Shown one piece after another: positions 44,879-53,249 of a stretch of DNA of 64,000 nt (the first letter of the stretch is position 1; each line of letters begins with the position of its first letter). The position numbers and the translations under genes are program-made. The notes under the pieces were generated by a model that made no database searches, had not been told where the DNA came from, and saw only the letters and a program-made list of their open reading frames with translations. The DNA is from HGM13233 sp900762805. Its GTDB lineage: Bacteria; Bacillota; Clostridia; Oscillospirales; Ruminococcaceae. The DNA lies in assembly GCA_937993755.1 (NCBI GenBank), contig CALKMA010000034.1, positions 19,383 to 83,382 of the forward strand. Direction: 5' to 3'.

Positions 44879-45321
44879 TGAAAACCTTTAAGGGCAGAGT
44901 GGTGGCGGCCGGCCATGTAACGGCCGAGGCGCTCGTATCGCACGGCGGCCTGAATACGCTGGCTTCTTTCCAGAAAGCGCTGCAATTCGGCGATAAAAAG
45001 GCTACCTGCGGCGACCAGAACAACCCCGATCTCTACGGCAAGCAGATGTTCGGCAAGGCGCTGTGCCTGCCGCGCACCATCGGCTCGACGACGGGCGGTC
45101 TGGTGCTCTACTGCGCCTGCGCCATGGGCCGCCAGCCGGCCTGTATGCTGTTTTCCGAGCCGATCGATTCGCTGGCAGCGGCCGGCGCGATCCTGTCGGA
45201 TGTCTGGCTTGACGACAGCTCGATGCCGGTCATCGACAGCCTTGGCGAGGAATTTCTCGCCGCTGTCAAGGACGGTATGCGCGTGACGGTCGCCGAGGAC
45301 GGCACGGTAACGCTTGAATAG
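44875..45321 (+). CDS. Aconitase X swivel-domain subunit
   Basis: 148 residues, overlapping the large subunit by four bases. It opens MKTFKGRVVAAGHVTAEALVS-like and contains DLYGKQMFGKALCLPRTIGS and TTGGLVLYCACAMGRQP, the substrate-closing swivel (DUF126) pattern. It must pair with the large subunit to form the active dehydratase. The operon ends here with a strong terminator. Confidence 0.9.
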   Translation: MMKTFKGRVVAAGHVTAEALVSHGGLNTLASFQKALQFGDKKATCGDQNNPDLYGKQMFGKALCLPRTIGSTTGGLVLYCACAMGRQPACMLFSEPIDSLAAAGAILSDVWLDDSSMPVIDSLGEEFLAAVKDGMRVTVAEDGTVTLE

Positions 45322-45416
45322 GGCTGACAGCGAGCCGCCGGGACGGAGCGGGCAACTCCGTTTGCAGGGGTCGGACTGACCCTTTGGCGGCGGGAGACCG
45401 GCCTTAAAAGAACAGA

Positions 45417-45453
45417 AGGGCCCTGCGCGGCAAAGCTGCGCAGGGCCCTTCTT
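45417..45453. terminator. Terminator between convergent units
   Basis: AAGGGCCCTGCGC pairs with GCGCAGGGCCCTT, with a nine-base loop, followed by CTTGC. Confidence 0.8.
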
Positions 45454-45610
45454 GCAGTATGGGATCCTGATATGTAAGAGGCCGCTTCCCATGCGGCCTG
45501 CTTATGGCGGGAGCCGGCCGCCCCGCCGGACAGGGAGCGATGCCGAAGCGGTTTTTTCGCCTGCCGCTGCGGCTTTGTGGCTGCTCTGCCGCCTTTTGTG
45601 CTGTACCGGC

Positions 45611-46306
45611 TTAATACAGCTCGCTGCGCATCTGCGCGATGATGCCGGCCTGACTCAGCGAACGCACCTGATCGTCGCTGACGATGAGATGGTCATCGAG
45701 CGGGATGCCGATGCTGTGCAGCGCCTGCATGATGCGTCGGGTGGTGGAAATATCCTCCTGCGAGGGCATGGCCACTCCGCCGGGGTGGTTGTGAACGAGA
45801 ATGACCGAATGGGCGCGGCTGCGGGTGGCGATCTCCACCACATTGCGCACGGAAACAGCCGCTGCATTGAGGCTGCCGCGCGTCACCGCCGTGCAGCAGA
45901 GCAGCCGCATCCGCATATCAAAGCACAGCAGATAGCAGACCTCGGCCGTTTCGCCGAAGTAAAGCGACTGCACATATTCCATCACGGCCGCCGTCGAGGT
46001 CGCTACAAAGCGCGATCGCTGCTTTGATTGGTTGTAGTACCGGAAGCAGGCGAAGACGGTATTGAGCAGCACGGCGCAGTGGCGGCCGATGCCCGGCACC
46101 TGCATCAGCTCCTCGGCCGGAGCCTCCAGCACCCGGTCAAAGCTGCCGAAGCGGTCGATGAGCGCATGGGCAAGGGCGTTGGTGTCGCGGCGGGGGATGG
46201 CATAGAAAAGCAGCAGCTCCAGCACCTCATGCGGTGCAAAGCCGGCCAGACTGTTTGTCATGAACCGCTCGCGCAGGCGGTCGCGGTGTCCGCTGTGCTG
46301 CTCCAT
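45611..46306 (-). CDS. radC: RadC-family JAB/JAMM protein
   Basis: 231 residues from the ATG after AGGAGG. N-terminal helix-hairpin-helix motifs (ELMQVPGIGRHCAVLL) are followed by the JAMM metal site: a Glu in NVVEIATRSRA, then HNHPGG and a downstream Asp in the DIST segment. RadC proteins are linked to DNA repair and phage/mobile contexts, but a role in recombination repair has been disputed. It is the last gene of a - strand group with the lysoplasmalogenase, nucleotidyltransferase and galE. Confidence 0.9.
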   Translation of the reverse strand: MEQHSGHRDRLRERFMTNSLAGFAPHEVLELLLFYAIPRRDTNALAHALIDRFGSFDRVLEAPAEELMQVPGIGRHCAVLLNTVFACFRYYNQSKQRSRFVATSTAAVMEYVQSLYFGETAEVCYLLCFDMRMRLLCCTAVTRGSLNAAAVSVRNVVEIATRSRAHSVILVHNHPGGVAMPSQEDISTTRRIMQALHSIGIPLDDHLIVSDDQVRSLSQAGIIAQMRSELY

Positions 46307-46377
46307 GCGGCAGAGCCCTCCTGTTGCATATTTTTCAGCCGGTGGGGAAAGCAAAACAGGCGGCGCGCCGCCTGCTG

Positions 46378-47052
46378 CTACCGGCACAGCAGCACAGAGC
46401 CGGCGAACAGCAGCTGCGCCGCATAGTAGGTGATGAGATTGATGACGTTCCCGAACAGCGACCCTTTGCTGAAGGTCATGAGCATGAGGACGAAATCGGA
46501 GAAGGAAAAGAGCAGCGCCGCCGCCAGCACGGCCTGCCAGCCGGGCACCGCCTCGACGGCGCAGCCGATGGCGCAGGCCAGCACGATGCCCAACACGATG
46601 GAATAACCGAAGACGGGGGCGCGCAGCTTGCCGTAATGCACCTTTTTCATCACCATGGGGGCGGCGCAGACGGCGATGCCCAGCGCGATGCCCACCACAT
46701 AGAAGGGAGCGTCAACGCGGCAGAGGCGGTTGAGAGCCGCGATGTAGGCGGCGTGGCCGAGGGCAAAGGTGCCCATGCCGGCCAGAAACAGCTTCTGCTT
46801 CTGCCGGGCGACTACAAAGCGCGCGCCGAGGATGATATCGGCCGCCGCGCCGATGAACAGCGCGATAAAAACGGCGAGGCCGTAGGATGTGCGCACCCGC
46901 AGCCAGCAGACAAGGCCGGCCAGCACGAAAAGCAGGCTGGCCGCCGATTTGACAGCCAGCGCTTTTTTGCGGTTGGGTTTACCGTAAAAGGTTGCGTACC
47001 AGATGCCGAACGACAGGCTCGCCAGCATCAGCAGGCCAAGAGGGATATCCAT
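46378..47052 (-). CDS. Lysoplasmalogenase (YhhN family)
   Basis: 224 residues with about eight membrane segments. The YhhN pattern is visible in FIGAAADIILGARFVV (an Asp in a membrane segment), GTFALGHAAYI and LLFSFSDFVLMLM, whose polar residues inside the membrane form the active site. The enzyme cleaves the vinyl-ether bond of lysoplasmalogens, which are found in anaerobes. No strong ribosome site precedes the ATG at 47052; the gene lies 22 bases after the nucleotidyltransferase and may be coupled to it. Confidence 0.85.
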   Translation of the reverse strand: MDIPLGLLMLASLSFGIWYATFYGKPNRKKALAVKSAASLLFVLAGLVCWLRVRTSYGLAVFIALFIGAAADIILGARFVVARQKQKLFLAGMGTFALGHAAYIAALNRLCRVDAPFYVVGIALGIAVCAAPMVMKKVHYGKLRAPVFGYSIVLGIVLACAIGCAVEAVPGWQAVLAAALLFSFSDFVLMLMTFSKGSLFGNVINLITYYAAQLLFAGSVLLCR

Positions 47053-47074
47053 AGCGGCAGCGCCGCAGGGACGG

Positions 47075-47983
47075 CTATTTCCAGAGGGGGGAGCCGTATA
47101 CGCCGATGTCGGTCAGCTCGCGCAGCGCCTCGACGACCCTGGGCTTATCCTCCTTGTAGGTTACGCCGTGCCAGCTGTCGTGCGAGGTCAGCACACGGAC
47201 GGTGCCGGCCTTGGCCTCCAGCATGGCGCCGACGGTATTGGGAACAAAGCATTCGCCCTTGAGCGGGTCGCTGACGAACTCATTATTCAGGAACCGCAGA
47301 AAGTCCTCTTTGAACGAACGGAAGACGTCAGGCATGAAGCCCCAGAAATTGAGAGACACCAGCGATTTCGGGTCGATATCGGTGTAATGCTCGCCGTCCA
47401 GCGTGAAAGCGGCGCCCGTTTCGGTTTTGATGATCTTGGTGCGCTCGACAATGCCGGTGAGATACCCGTTTTCGGCGCGGCAGACGCCGCGGGCGACCGA
47501 ACCGTTGTCAGTCAGCGTGTTGCCGAGCATATAGCCGACCATGGCGTGCTCGCCCTGAACAGCCGTTACCAGATAGCGGTACATGACGCGGTAGGCCTGC
47601 GGGCCGTAGTAATCGTCCGAATTGATGACGCAGAAGGGGGCGTAGCCGATCTCCTGCTCGGCGCACAGCAGCGCGTGGGTGGTGCCGTAGGGCTTGGTGC
47701 GGCCCGCCGGCCGGCAGTAGCCGGCCGGCAGCTTATCGAGCGACTGGTAGGCATAGGTAACGTTGAAATACTTATGCATCCGGTTGCCGATGCGCTCCTT
47801 GAAGTCGGCCTCGATCTCTTTTTTGATGATGAATACGACATCCTCGAACCCGGCGCGCTTGGCGTCAAAGAGAGAGTAGTCGATCAGCAGCTCGCCGTAC
47901 TCGCCGATAGGTTCGATCTGCTTGAGCCCGCCGTAGCGGCTGCCCAGGCCGGCGGCTAAAATGACAAGAACCGGTCTTTTCAT
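47075..47983 (-). CDS. Sugar nucleotidyltransferase-like protein
   Basis: 302 residues from the ATG after AGGAAAAG. It opens VLVILAAGLGSRYGGLKQ, the nucleotide-binding loop of the NTP_transferase family (GLGSRYGG replaces GxGTR). VINSDDYYGPQAY carries the metal-binding Asp pair, and FWGFMPDVF follows. The long C-terminal part with WHGVTYKEDKP is typical of a clostridial subgroup, often named simply nucleotidyltransferase. It lies one base after galE, so both probably serve sugar-nucleotide supply. The sugar is not defined. Confidence 0.82.
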   Translation of the reverse strand: MKRPVLVILAAGLGSRYGGLKQIEPIGEYGELLIDYSLFDAKRAGFEDVVFIIKKEIEADFKERIGNRMHKYFNVTYAYQSLDKLPAGYCRPAGRTKPYGTTHALLCAEQEIGYAPFCVINSDDYYGPQAYRVMYRYLVTAVQGEHAMVGYMLGNTLTDNGSVARGVCRAENGYLTGIVERTKIIKTETGAAFTLDGEHYTDIDPKSLVSLNFWGFMPDVFRSFKEDFLRFLNNEFVSDPLKGECFVPNTVGAMLEAKAGTVRVLTSHDSWHGVTYKEDKPRVVEALRELTDIGVYGSPLWK

Positions 47984-47984
47984 A

Positions 47985-49004
47985 TTACTTTTCCTCACTT
48001 TCATAACCGTTCGGGTATTTTTTCTGGAAATTCCAGGAATCACGGCACATTTCGTCAAGCCCGCGCAGTGCCCGCCAGCCCAGCTCGCGCTCGGCCTTGG
48101 CCGGATCGGCGTAGCAACGCGGCACGTCGCCGGCGCGTCGCGGTGCGATGACATAGGGGATATCGCGCCCTACGGCGCGGCTGTAGGCGCGCACCACGTC
48201 GAGCACGCTGCTGCCGCGGCCGGTGCCGAGGTTGTAGACGACAAGGCCGGGCTTTTCCTTCAGCCGGCGCAGGGCGGCGATATGGCCGAGCGCCAGGTCG
48301 GTGACATGGATATAATCGCGGATGCAGGTGCCGTCAGGCGTGTCGTAATCGTCGCCGAAGACTGACAGATGGTCGAGCCGGCCGATGGCCACGCGCGCGA
48401 TATAGGGCACGAGGTTGTTGGGAATGCCGTTAGGATCCTCGCCGAGCTCGCCGCTGCTGTCGGAGCCGATGGGGTTAAAGTAGCGCAGGATGGCCACGTT
48501 CATTTCGGGGCGGGCGCGCTGAACGTCGGTCAGGATGGTTTCGATCATCAGCTTGGTCGAGCCGTAGGGGCTGGCCGTCGAGAGCGGGGCATCCTCGCGC
48601 AGCGGCACCGTCTCGGCCGCGCCGTAGACGGTGGCCGAGGAGCTGAACACAAAGTCGCAGATGCCGTGCCTTTCCATTTCGCTCAGCAGGTTGAGGGTGC
48701 TGCGCAGGTTGTTGTCATAGTAGGCCAGGGGGATCTCGACCGATTCGCCCACCGCCTTGAGAGCGGCGAAGTGGATGACAGCGTCAATGGGGTAGTCGTC
48801 AAAGAGCGCGGCCGTCTGCTTGCCGCAGCGCAGGTCGCACTCGCGAAAGGCAAAGTCGCGGCCGCCAAGCGAACGGATCTTATCCAGCACGACAGGCTTG
48901 CTGTTGCTGAAATTATCGGCTATAACGATATCATAGCCGGCGCGGAGAAGCTCTACAGAGGTGTGGCTGCCGATGTAGCCGGCGCCGCCGGTGATGAGGA
49001 TCAT
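47985..49004 (-). CDS. galE: UDP-glucose 4-epimerase
   Basis: 339 residues from the ATG at 49004 after AAAGGAG; the frame runs much further upstream without a start signal. It has the Rossmann motif GGAGYIGSH, the SSSATVYG segment (Ser and Thr of the active site), SPYGSTK with the catalytic Tyr-x3-Lys, and RYFNPIG. It converts UDP-glucose and UDP-galactose into each other with bound NAD. It is the first gene of the - strand group that also holds the nucleotidyltransferase. Confidence 0.94.
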   Translation of the reverse strand: MILITGGAGYIGSHTSVELLRAGYDIVIADNFSNSKPVVLDKIRSLGGRDFAFRECDLRCGKQTAALFDDYPIDAVIHFAALKAVGESVEIPLAYYDNNLRSTLNLLSEMERHGICDFVFSSSATVYGAAETVPLREDAPLSTASPYGSTKLMIETILTDVQRARPEMNVAILRYFNPIGSDSSGELGEDPNGIPNNLVPYIARVAIGRLDHLSVFGDDYDTPDGTCIRDYIHVTDLALGHIAALRRLKEKPGLVVYNLGTGRGSSVLDVVRAYSRAVGRDIPYVIAPRRAGDVPRCYADPAKAERELGWRALRGLDEMCRDSWNFQKKYPNGYESEEK

Positions 49005-49573
49005 AAAAAGCACTCCTTTGAACCACGGTATAGTCTTGTTATCAGTATACAACAAATCCTGAAAAAAGAAAAGACGCCGGCATACTTTTTGTAATAAAAT
49101 CGAAAAAAAGAGGCCGACTTTCGTCCGTTTGCGCCCAAGATGAGGAAAGCTCCGGCCCGTCTGCCCGCTGCGGACGGCGGGACGGGCCGACAGGTGTGGA
49201 GCTTTACGGCCTGAGGCGGCCGCACGCCTGCCTGCGGGTTGGGATCGCCCGCTGTCTTGCTGCTTCAGAGGCGGTCTCCCGCGGGACGGGGGATATGCTG
49301 CGGGCGTCCGCCGGCGGGACAGGGAGAAGGAGCGTGGAGAGAGGATATGACAGGCTGACGGAAACGGAGGCAGGAAGGTATAATGGACAAAGGCGGTTTT
49401 GCTATAATATTGCTGCAGCGTAAAAAACCGGCTTTGCGGCACACACCGGCTCGGCTTCGGATCGCCGCAGCGCTTTTACCCCTTTGTGCGGCCGACTCTA
49501 CGGCCCGTGGGTGTTCATGGGCCGGCCGGCCCGCTATACTGGATGCATGACCGATGAAAGGAAGGGTTGTGTT
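49005..49573. other. Intergenic region between galE and the XRE gene
   Basis: It contains divergent start signals: for galE a - strand TATACT at 49044-49049 with a weak -35; for the XRE gene TATACT at 49535-49540 with a weak -35. In between I see no gene or RNA motif. Confidence 0.45.
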
Positions 49574-50239
49574 ATGGATCAGATCAAAACGGGCGGCTTT
49601 ATCGCCGCCAAGCGAAAGGAAAAGGGACTGACGCAGCGCGAGCTGGCCGACCGGCTGGGCATCAGCGACAAAACGGTTTCCAAGTGGGAGTGCGGCAAGG
49701 GTATGCCGGAGCTGTCGCTCATGCAGCCGCTGTGCCGCGAGCTGGGCTTCAGCGTCAATGAGCTACTGTCGGGCGAAACGCTGGACGACGATTACCGCGA
49801 AAAGGCCGAGCAGAACCTGCTGCAGCTCATCGACGAGCGGAAGCAGGCGCCGGCGAGGTGGAAAACAGCGGCGGTGCTGGCCGGCTGTTTTGCCGCGGCG
49901 GCGGGGCTGTGGTTTCTTCTGCTGGTGAACAGCAATATTTACTCGCCGACAGGCGGCGGCCTATGGCCGACGCCGCTGACGCTGCGATATCTGGCGGGCG
50001 GCTTTCTGCTCATCTATGCTGCTATGACAGCGGCTGGTCTGGCGGCGCTTTACAGAAAGTATCTGCTGATGATGGCCGTCATCTCGGCGTCGGCGCTCGT
50101 TTGCCTGTGTCTTTCTCTCTTTTATGAGATGGGACAGCTGGCGCTGGCGGCGGCCGCCGGACTGGTGCTCTGTCTGGGGATCAGTGCCTGGCTGCTGCTC
50201 CGGCAGCGCGCGGCCGGCCGTAGGGCCCAGGGGAAATGA
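49574..50239 (+). CDS. XRE-family regulator with membrane domain
   Basis: 221 residues from the ATG after AAGGAAGGG. The N-terminal helix-turn-helix (about 8-62) contains KEKGLTQRELADRLGISDKT and VSKWECGKGMPELSLMQPLC, standard for XRE regulators of this clostridial type. Four membrane segments follow (about 96-113, 130-150, 157-178 and 182-205), so the repressor is membrane-bound. Such HTH-membrane proteins often respond to envelope stress, but no target operon is adjacent. Confidence 0.85.
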   Translation: MDQIKTGGFIAAKRKEKGLTQRELADRLGISDKTVSKWECGKGMPELSLMQPLCRELGFSVNELLSGETLDDDYREKAEQNLLQLIDERKQAPARWKTAAVLAGCFAAAAGLWFLLLVNSNIYSPTGGGLWPTPLTLRYLAGGFLLIYAAMTAAGLAALYRKYLLMMAVISASALVCLCLSLFYEMGQLALAAAAGLVLCLGISAWLLLRQRAAGRRAQGK

Positions 50240-50342
50240 CGCTGCGGGCACGGCTTGTTCAAGGCATATCGGCGCGGCGGCTTGTGCTGCGGGTGCGGTC
50301 CGCACGGGACATGTGCCGCGGCGCGCGCCACGCGGACACAAA

Positions 50343-50371
50343 GACGGCGGCTGCCACAGGCAGCCGCCGTC
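50343..50371. terminator. Terminator between convergent genes
   Basis: GACGGCGGCTGCC pairs with GGCAGCCGCCGTC around ACA. Confidence 0.75.
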
Positions 50372-50400
50372 TGCGGTATTCAGCGGAGGATGTCGGGCGG

Positions 50401-51087
50401 TCAGAGCACCTGCACCTCCGGGTTGCTTTCGCCAAAGCACTCGCGCAGCGCCGCGCAGATATCAGCGCGGCTCTTGTCCTGCTTTTCGCCGGTTTTTATG
50501 AGCCTGTACGCCTGAAACAGCGCCGACGGCCCGATCTCCGAGCTGAAAAAGCCGATGCCCTGGTTCCATGCGATAAGCTCGAACACATCGTCGAGCACGG
50601 CGCTCTCAACGCCGTGAAGGTAGGCCTTGACCAGCTCGCGCGCCGCCTGCCGCATCCGGCCGGCGCCCACGGCGTTGGCCAGCGAAAGCAGCAGACGCAT
50701 CTCGTAGGAGAGGGTGCGCCGCTCACTTTGCCATGTCGTTTCCCAGAAATCGACGGCGATGCGCCCCAGCTTTTCATCGATCATGGGGTAGTTGAGCAGC
50801 GCCAACGGACGGAATGGGGCATCCGTGCCGCCATCGGCGACGGCGGCACGGTAAAAATAAGCGTGGAATTCCGTATCGCCCGTCTGCTCGGTGTGGTGCT
50901 CGTAGCCCAGATCCTCCATGACGGCGTAGAGCGGGTGCGGCTCAAAGGTCTGGATGATGTGCAGGCCCTCGCCGGCCGGCAGCGCCTCGGCCCGCTTTTT
51001 GATGCCGTCGAAAAAGCTTCCGCGCAGCTGCCGCACGTCTATGACGGCAAACCCGCCGGTTTTTTCTTTCCAATCCATGTAGCTCAT
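50401..51087 (-). CDS. DUF2249 domain protein
   Basis: 228 residues from the ATG ten bases after AAAGGA; an in-frame ATG three codons later is also possible. The N-terminal 75 residues fit DUF2249 (FAVIDVRQLRG, the GEGLHIIQTFEPHPLY segment, and LGYEHHTEQTGDTEFHAYFY). The helical C-terminal part (about 110-220, with RQAARELVKAYLHGVESAVL) matches nothing I can name. DUF2249 proteins often accompany denitrification and nitrosative-stress genes. Here it follows rubredoxin, a ferredoxin-like protein and a Crp/Fnr regulator, which supports a redox-stress role. Confidence 0.75.
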   Translation of the reverse strand: MSYMDWKEKTGGFAVIDVRQLRGSFFDGIKKRAEALPAGEGLHIIQTFEPHPLYAVMEDLGYEHHTEQTGDTEFHAYFYRAAVADGGTDAPFRPLALLNYPMIDEKLGRIAVDFWETTWQSERRTLSYEMRLLLSLANAVGAGRMRQAARELVKAYLHGVESAVLDDVFELIAWNQGIGFFSSEIGPSALFQAYRLIKTGEKQDKSRADICAALRECFGESNPEVQVL

Positions 51088-51373
51088 TCAGCGTTTTCCT
51101 TTCTGACACGGTAAGAGCAGGTGCGGCAAGCGCCGCCGCCCTGCTTTTTGACGTAACTCTCAAGGCCCATGGCAGCCGGCGCGGCATAGAGGAGGACGGG
51201 CCGAAAGCGCTGCGCGATAGGCAGACCCTCGCCGATTCTGAGCCGGGCGGCCCGCCGCCTGAGTTCGGAGAGAAGGTCGGGTCTTTTCCCGCGCAGGGCG
51301 GCACTTCAAGGCCGCCGCTCCTGTTCCTTCGGTTTTCACAGCCCACAGCGCCGTCCTCTGCCGGAGCGGGCGC

Positions 51374-51529
51374 TCAGGCCGGCTCGAAGCAGTCCTTGCC
51401 GACGCCACAGAGCGGGCACTCAAAGTCCTCCGGCAGCTCGCTCCACGGGGTTCCGGGGGCGATGCCAGCCTCCGGGCAGCCCAGCTCCTCGTCATACTCC
51501 CAACCGCATACGGTGCATACATACTTCAT
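51374..51529 (-). CDS. Rubredoxin
   Basis: A 51-residue protein, MKYVCTVCGWEYDEELG in its first part, with the two CxxC iron knuckles CTVCGW and CPLCGVG and the rubredoxin ending FEPA. It is an electron carrier, usually to flavodiiron proteins or peroxide reductases. It starts 39 bases after the Fe-S protein gene on the same strand, so both probably share the promoter at 52326. The ribosome site (AGGAAA, then GTGAG) is weak. Confidence 0.93.
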   Translation of the reverse strand: MKYVCTVCGWEYDEELGCPEAGIAPGTPWSELPEDFECPLCGVGKDCFEPA

Positions 51530-51568
51530 GGTCGTTTTCTCACTTTCCTGAATTATTGATTTGATGGG

Positions 51569-52288
51569 TCATCGCTCGCACAGCCGGCCGTCGATGCTGA
51601 CGGTGACGACCTGCCAGGGGAGGAATTTGCCGCTCTGCCGGATAGCCTTCTGTAGGGCCATCTCCAGCCCGCTGCAGCAGGGGACCTCCATGCGCACGAC
51701 GGTGACGCTCTGGATATTGTTGCGGGCGATGATCTCGGTCAGCTTTTCGCTGTAGTCGGTGTCATCGAGCTTGGGGCAGCCGATGAGGGTGACGCGCCCG
51801 CGCATGAAATCGGCGTGCAGGCCGGCGTAGGCGTAGGCCGAGCAGTCGGCGGCAATGAGCAGCCGCGCACCCTCAAAATAGGGGGCGCTGACCGGCACAA
51901 GCCTGATCTGGCAGGGCCATTGAGCCAGCTCTGAGCAGGACAGCCCGGCCGGGACGCTCTGCTGCGGGGCGACCGTGCGGCTGCGCAGCGTCTGCATCCG
52001 GGAGCCGGGACAGCCGCCCGCGTGTTGGCTGCACGCCTTTTCCACCGGCAGCTGCTTTTTGCTCTGCTGCACGGCCTGCTCGTCGTAGGCCGCCGCCTCG
52101 CGCTCCACAAAGGAAATGGCGCCCGTGGGGCAGGACGGCAGGCAGTCGCCCAGCCCGTCGCAGTAATCGTCGCGCAGCAGGCGGGCCTTGCCGTCCACTA
52201 TGCCGATAGCTCCCTCATGGCAGGCGTCGGCACAGGCGCCGCAGCCGTTGCATTTGTCTTCGTCAATGTGGATGATACGGCGGATCAT
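51569..52288 (-). CDS. 4Fe-4S ferredoxin-domain protein
   Basis: 239 residues from the ATG after AAGGAGG. An N-terminal double-cluster ferredoxin domain, CNGCGACADAC and CDGLGDCLPSCPTGA (residues about 13-60), is followed by a Cys-poor linker and a C-terminal domain with a Cys pair in EVPCCSG. Clostridial homologues often stand beside a Crp/Fnr regulator and hybrid-cluster protein. It is divergent from such a regulator here. A TGTTG-N6-CAACA palindrome is centred about 41.5 bases upstream of its inferred start, the activator position. A role in redox or nitric oxide response is inferred. Confidence 0.85.
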   Translation of the reverse strand: MIRRIIHIDEDKCNGCGACADACHEGAIGIVDGKARLLRDDYCDGLGDCLPSCPTGAISFVEREAAAYDEQAVQQSKKQLPVEKACSQHAGGCPGSRMQTLRSRTVAPQQSVPAGLSCSELAQWPCQIRLVPVSAPYFEGARLLIAADCSAYAYAGLHADFMRGRVTLIGCPKLDDTDYSEKLTEIIARNNIQSVTVVRMEVPCCSGLEMALQKAIRQSGKFLPWQVVTVSIDGRLCER

Positions 52289-52309
52289 GGCTTTCCTCCT
52301 TAGCGTTGC

Positions 52310-52368
52310 TTGACTTTATGGCGACATTATACTATGATAAAGCCAACAAAGATGTTGTTATAACAACA
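52310..52368. promoter_or_regulatory. Divergent promoters with a shared Crp/Fnr-type palindrome
   Basis: The perfect palindrome TGTTGTTATAACAACA is at 52353-52368. On the - strand TATAAT at 52326-52331 serves the Fe-S gene, with the palindrome at about -41.5 and no good -35 box, which suggests activation. On the + strand TTGACT (52310-52315) and TATGAT (52333-52338), 17 bp apart, serve the regulator; there the palindrome lies at about +16, which suggests self-repression. Confidence 0.72.
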
Positions 52369-52381
52369 AATAGAGGCGCAC

Positions 52382-53050
52382 ATGAAGCTTGATCTCACAA
52401 AGGCTCAGCTCTTTTCGGGGCTGGCGACGGCCGACATTGAAAAGATGCTCGGCTGCCTTGGCGCGCGCGAGCGGTCGTATAAGAAGGGGGATATCCTGCT
52501 GCTGGAGGGCAGCCGCACCGAGCAGCTGGGTATCGTGCTGTCTGGGCGTGTGCTGGTCGAGCTGGGCGACGTGTGGGGCAACAACAGCGTGCTGAACAGC
52601 GTCGGCCCCGGCGGCTCCTTTGCCGAGACCTACGCCTGCATTCCGGGCGAGCCGCTGATGGTCAGCGTTGTGGCGGCCGAGGACACATCGGTGCTGTATA
52701 TCGGCGTTTCGGGCATCCTGTCGCCCTGCGCCAAGGCCTGTGCCTGTCACGCACGGCTCATTCAGAACCTGCTGACCCAATGCGCCGGCAAGAACCTGCA
52801 GCTTTCGCGGCGCATCCTGCATACCGGCCCCAAGTCGATCCGCGGGCGGCTTCTTTCCTATTTTTCCGAGTGCATCAAACGGACGGGAAGCTACAGTTTC
52901 GACATCCCTTATAACCGCCAGCAGCTTGCTGACTATCTGAGCGTCGATCGCAGCGCGCTGTGCAATGAGCTTTCCAAGATGCAGCGCGACGGGCTGCTCC
53001 GCTGCCGTAAAAATCACTTCACGGTCAACGAAACGGCTGAGTGGGCATAG
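52382..53050 (+). CDS. Crp/Fnr-family transcriptional regulator
   Basis: 222 residues. A cyclic-nucleotide-binding-type beta-barrel (about 10-125, with GDILLLEGSRTEQLGIVLSG) is joined by a dimer helix to a winged helix near the C-terminus (NRQQLADYLSVDRSALCNEL). Two Cys-rich spots (SPCAKACACHARL and an earlier ACIPGE) could bind a cofactor, but the Fnr N-terminal cysteines are missing. It lies opposite an Fe-S gene with a shared palindrome, and probably activates that gene and the flavodiiron gene. The signal may be NO, oxygen or redox state. AGAGG is the ribosome site. Confidence 0.88.
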   Translation: MKLDLTKAQLFSGLATADIEKMLGCLGARERSYKKGDILLLEGSRTEQLGIVLSGRVLVELGDVWGNNSVLNSVGPGGSFAETYACIPGEPLMVSVVAAEDTSVLYIGVSGILSPCAKACACHARLIQNLLTQCAGKNLQLSRRILHTGPKSIRGRLLSYFSECIKRTGSYSFDIPYNRQQLADYLSVDRSALCNELSKMQRDGLLRCRKNHFTVNETAEWA

Positions 53051-53097
53051 GGCAGCCGGTGAGGGAGGCAGAGATGCCGAGCGGCGTTTGTATGCCA

Positions 53098-53150
53098 AAA
53101 GCCCCGCATGGCGCAGCCATGCGGGGCTTTGCGGGGCTTTGCGGGGCTTG
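53098..53150 (+). terminator. Terminator with three GCGGGGCTTT copies
   Basis: GCCCCGCATGGC pairs with GCCATGCGGGGC (53101-53127). The right arm end GCGGGGCTTT (53121-53130) is repeated in tandem twice more, to 53150. Confidence 0.8.
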
Positions 53151-53249
53151 CGGGAAAGGAGGGGCTGCCGCGCAGGATCTGATATGCGATTTGGCGGCGC
53201 GCCCCTTGTCGGGCACGCTTTCTGCGCCGCGCCTGTCCGATCCGGACGG

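Noticed and set aside
51084..51305. 73-codon - strand frame ending in an ATGA overlap with the DUF2249 start, with a CRTC pair near its end
   Set aside because: The only ATG (51170) has no ribosome site and gives 28 residues; no family recognised. The overlap may be chance.
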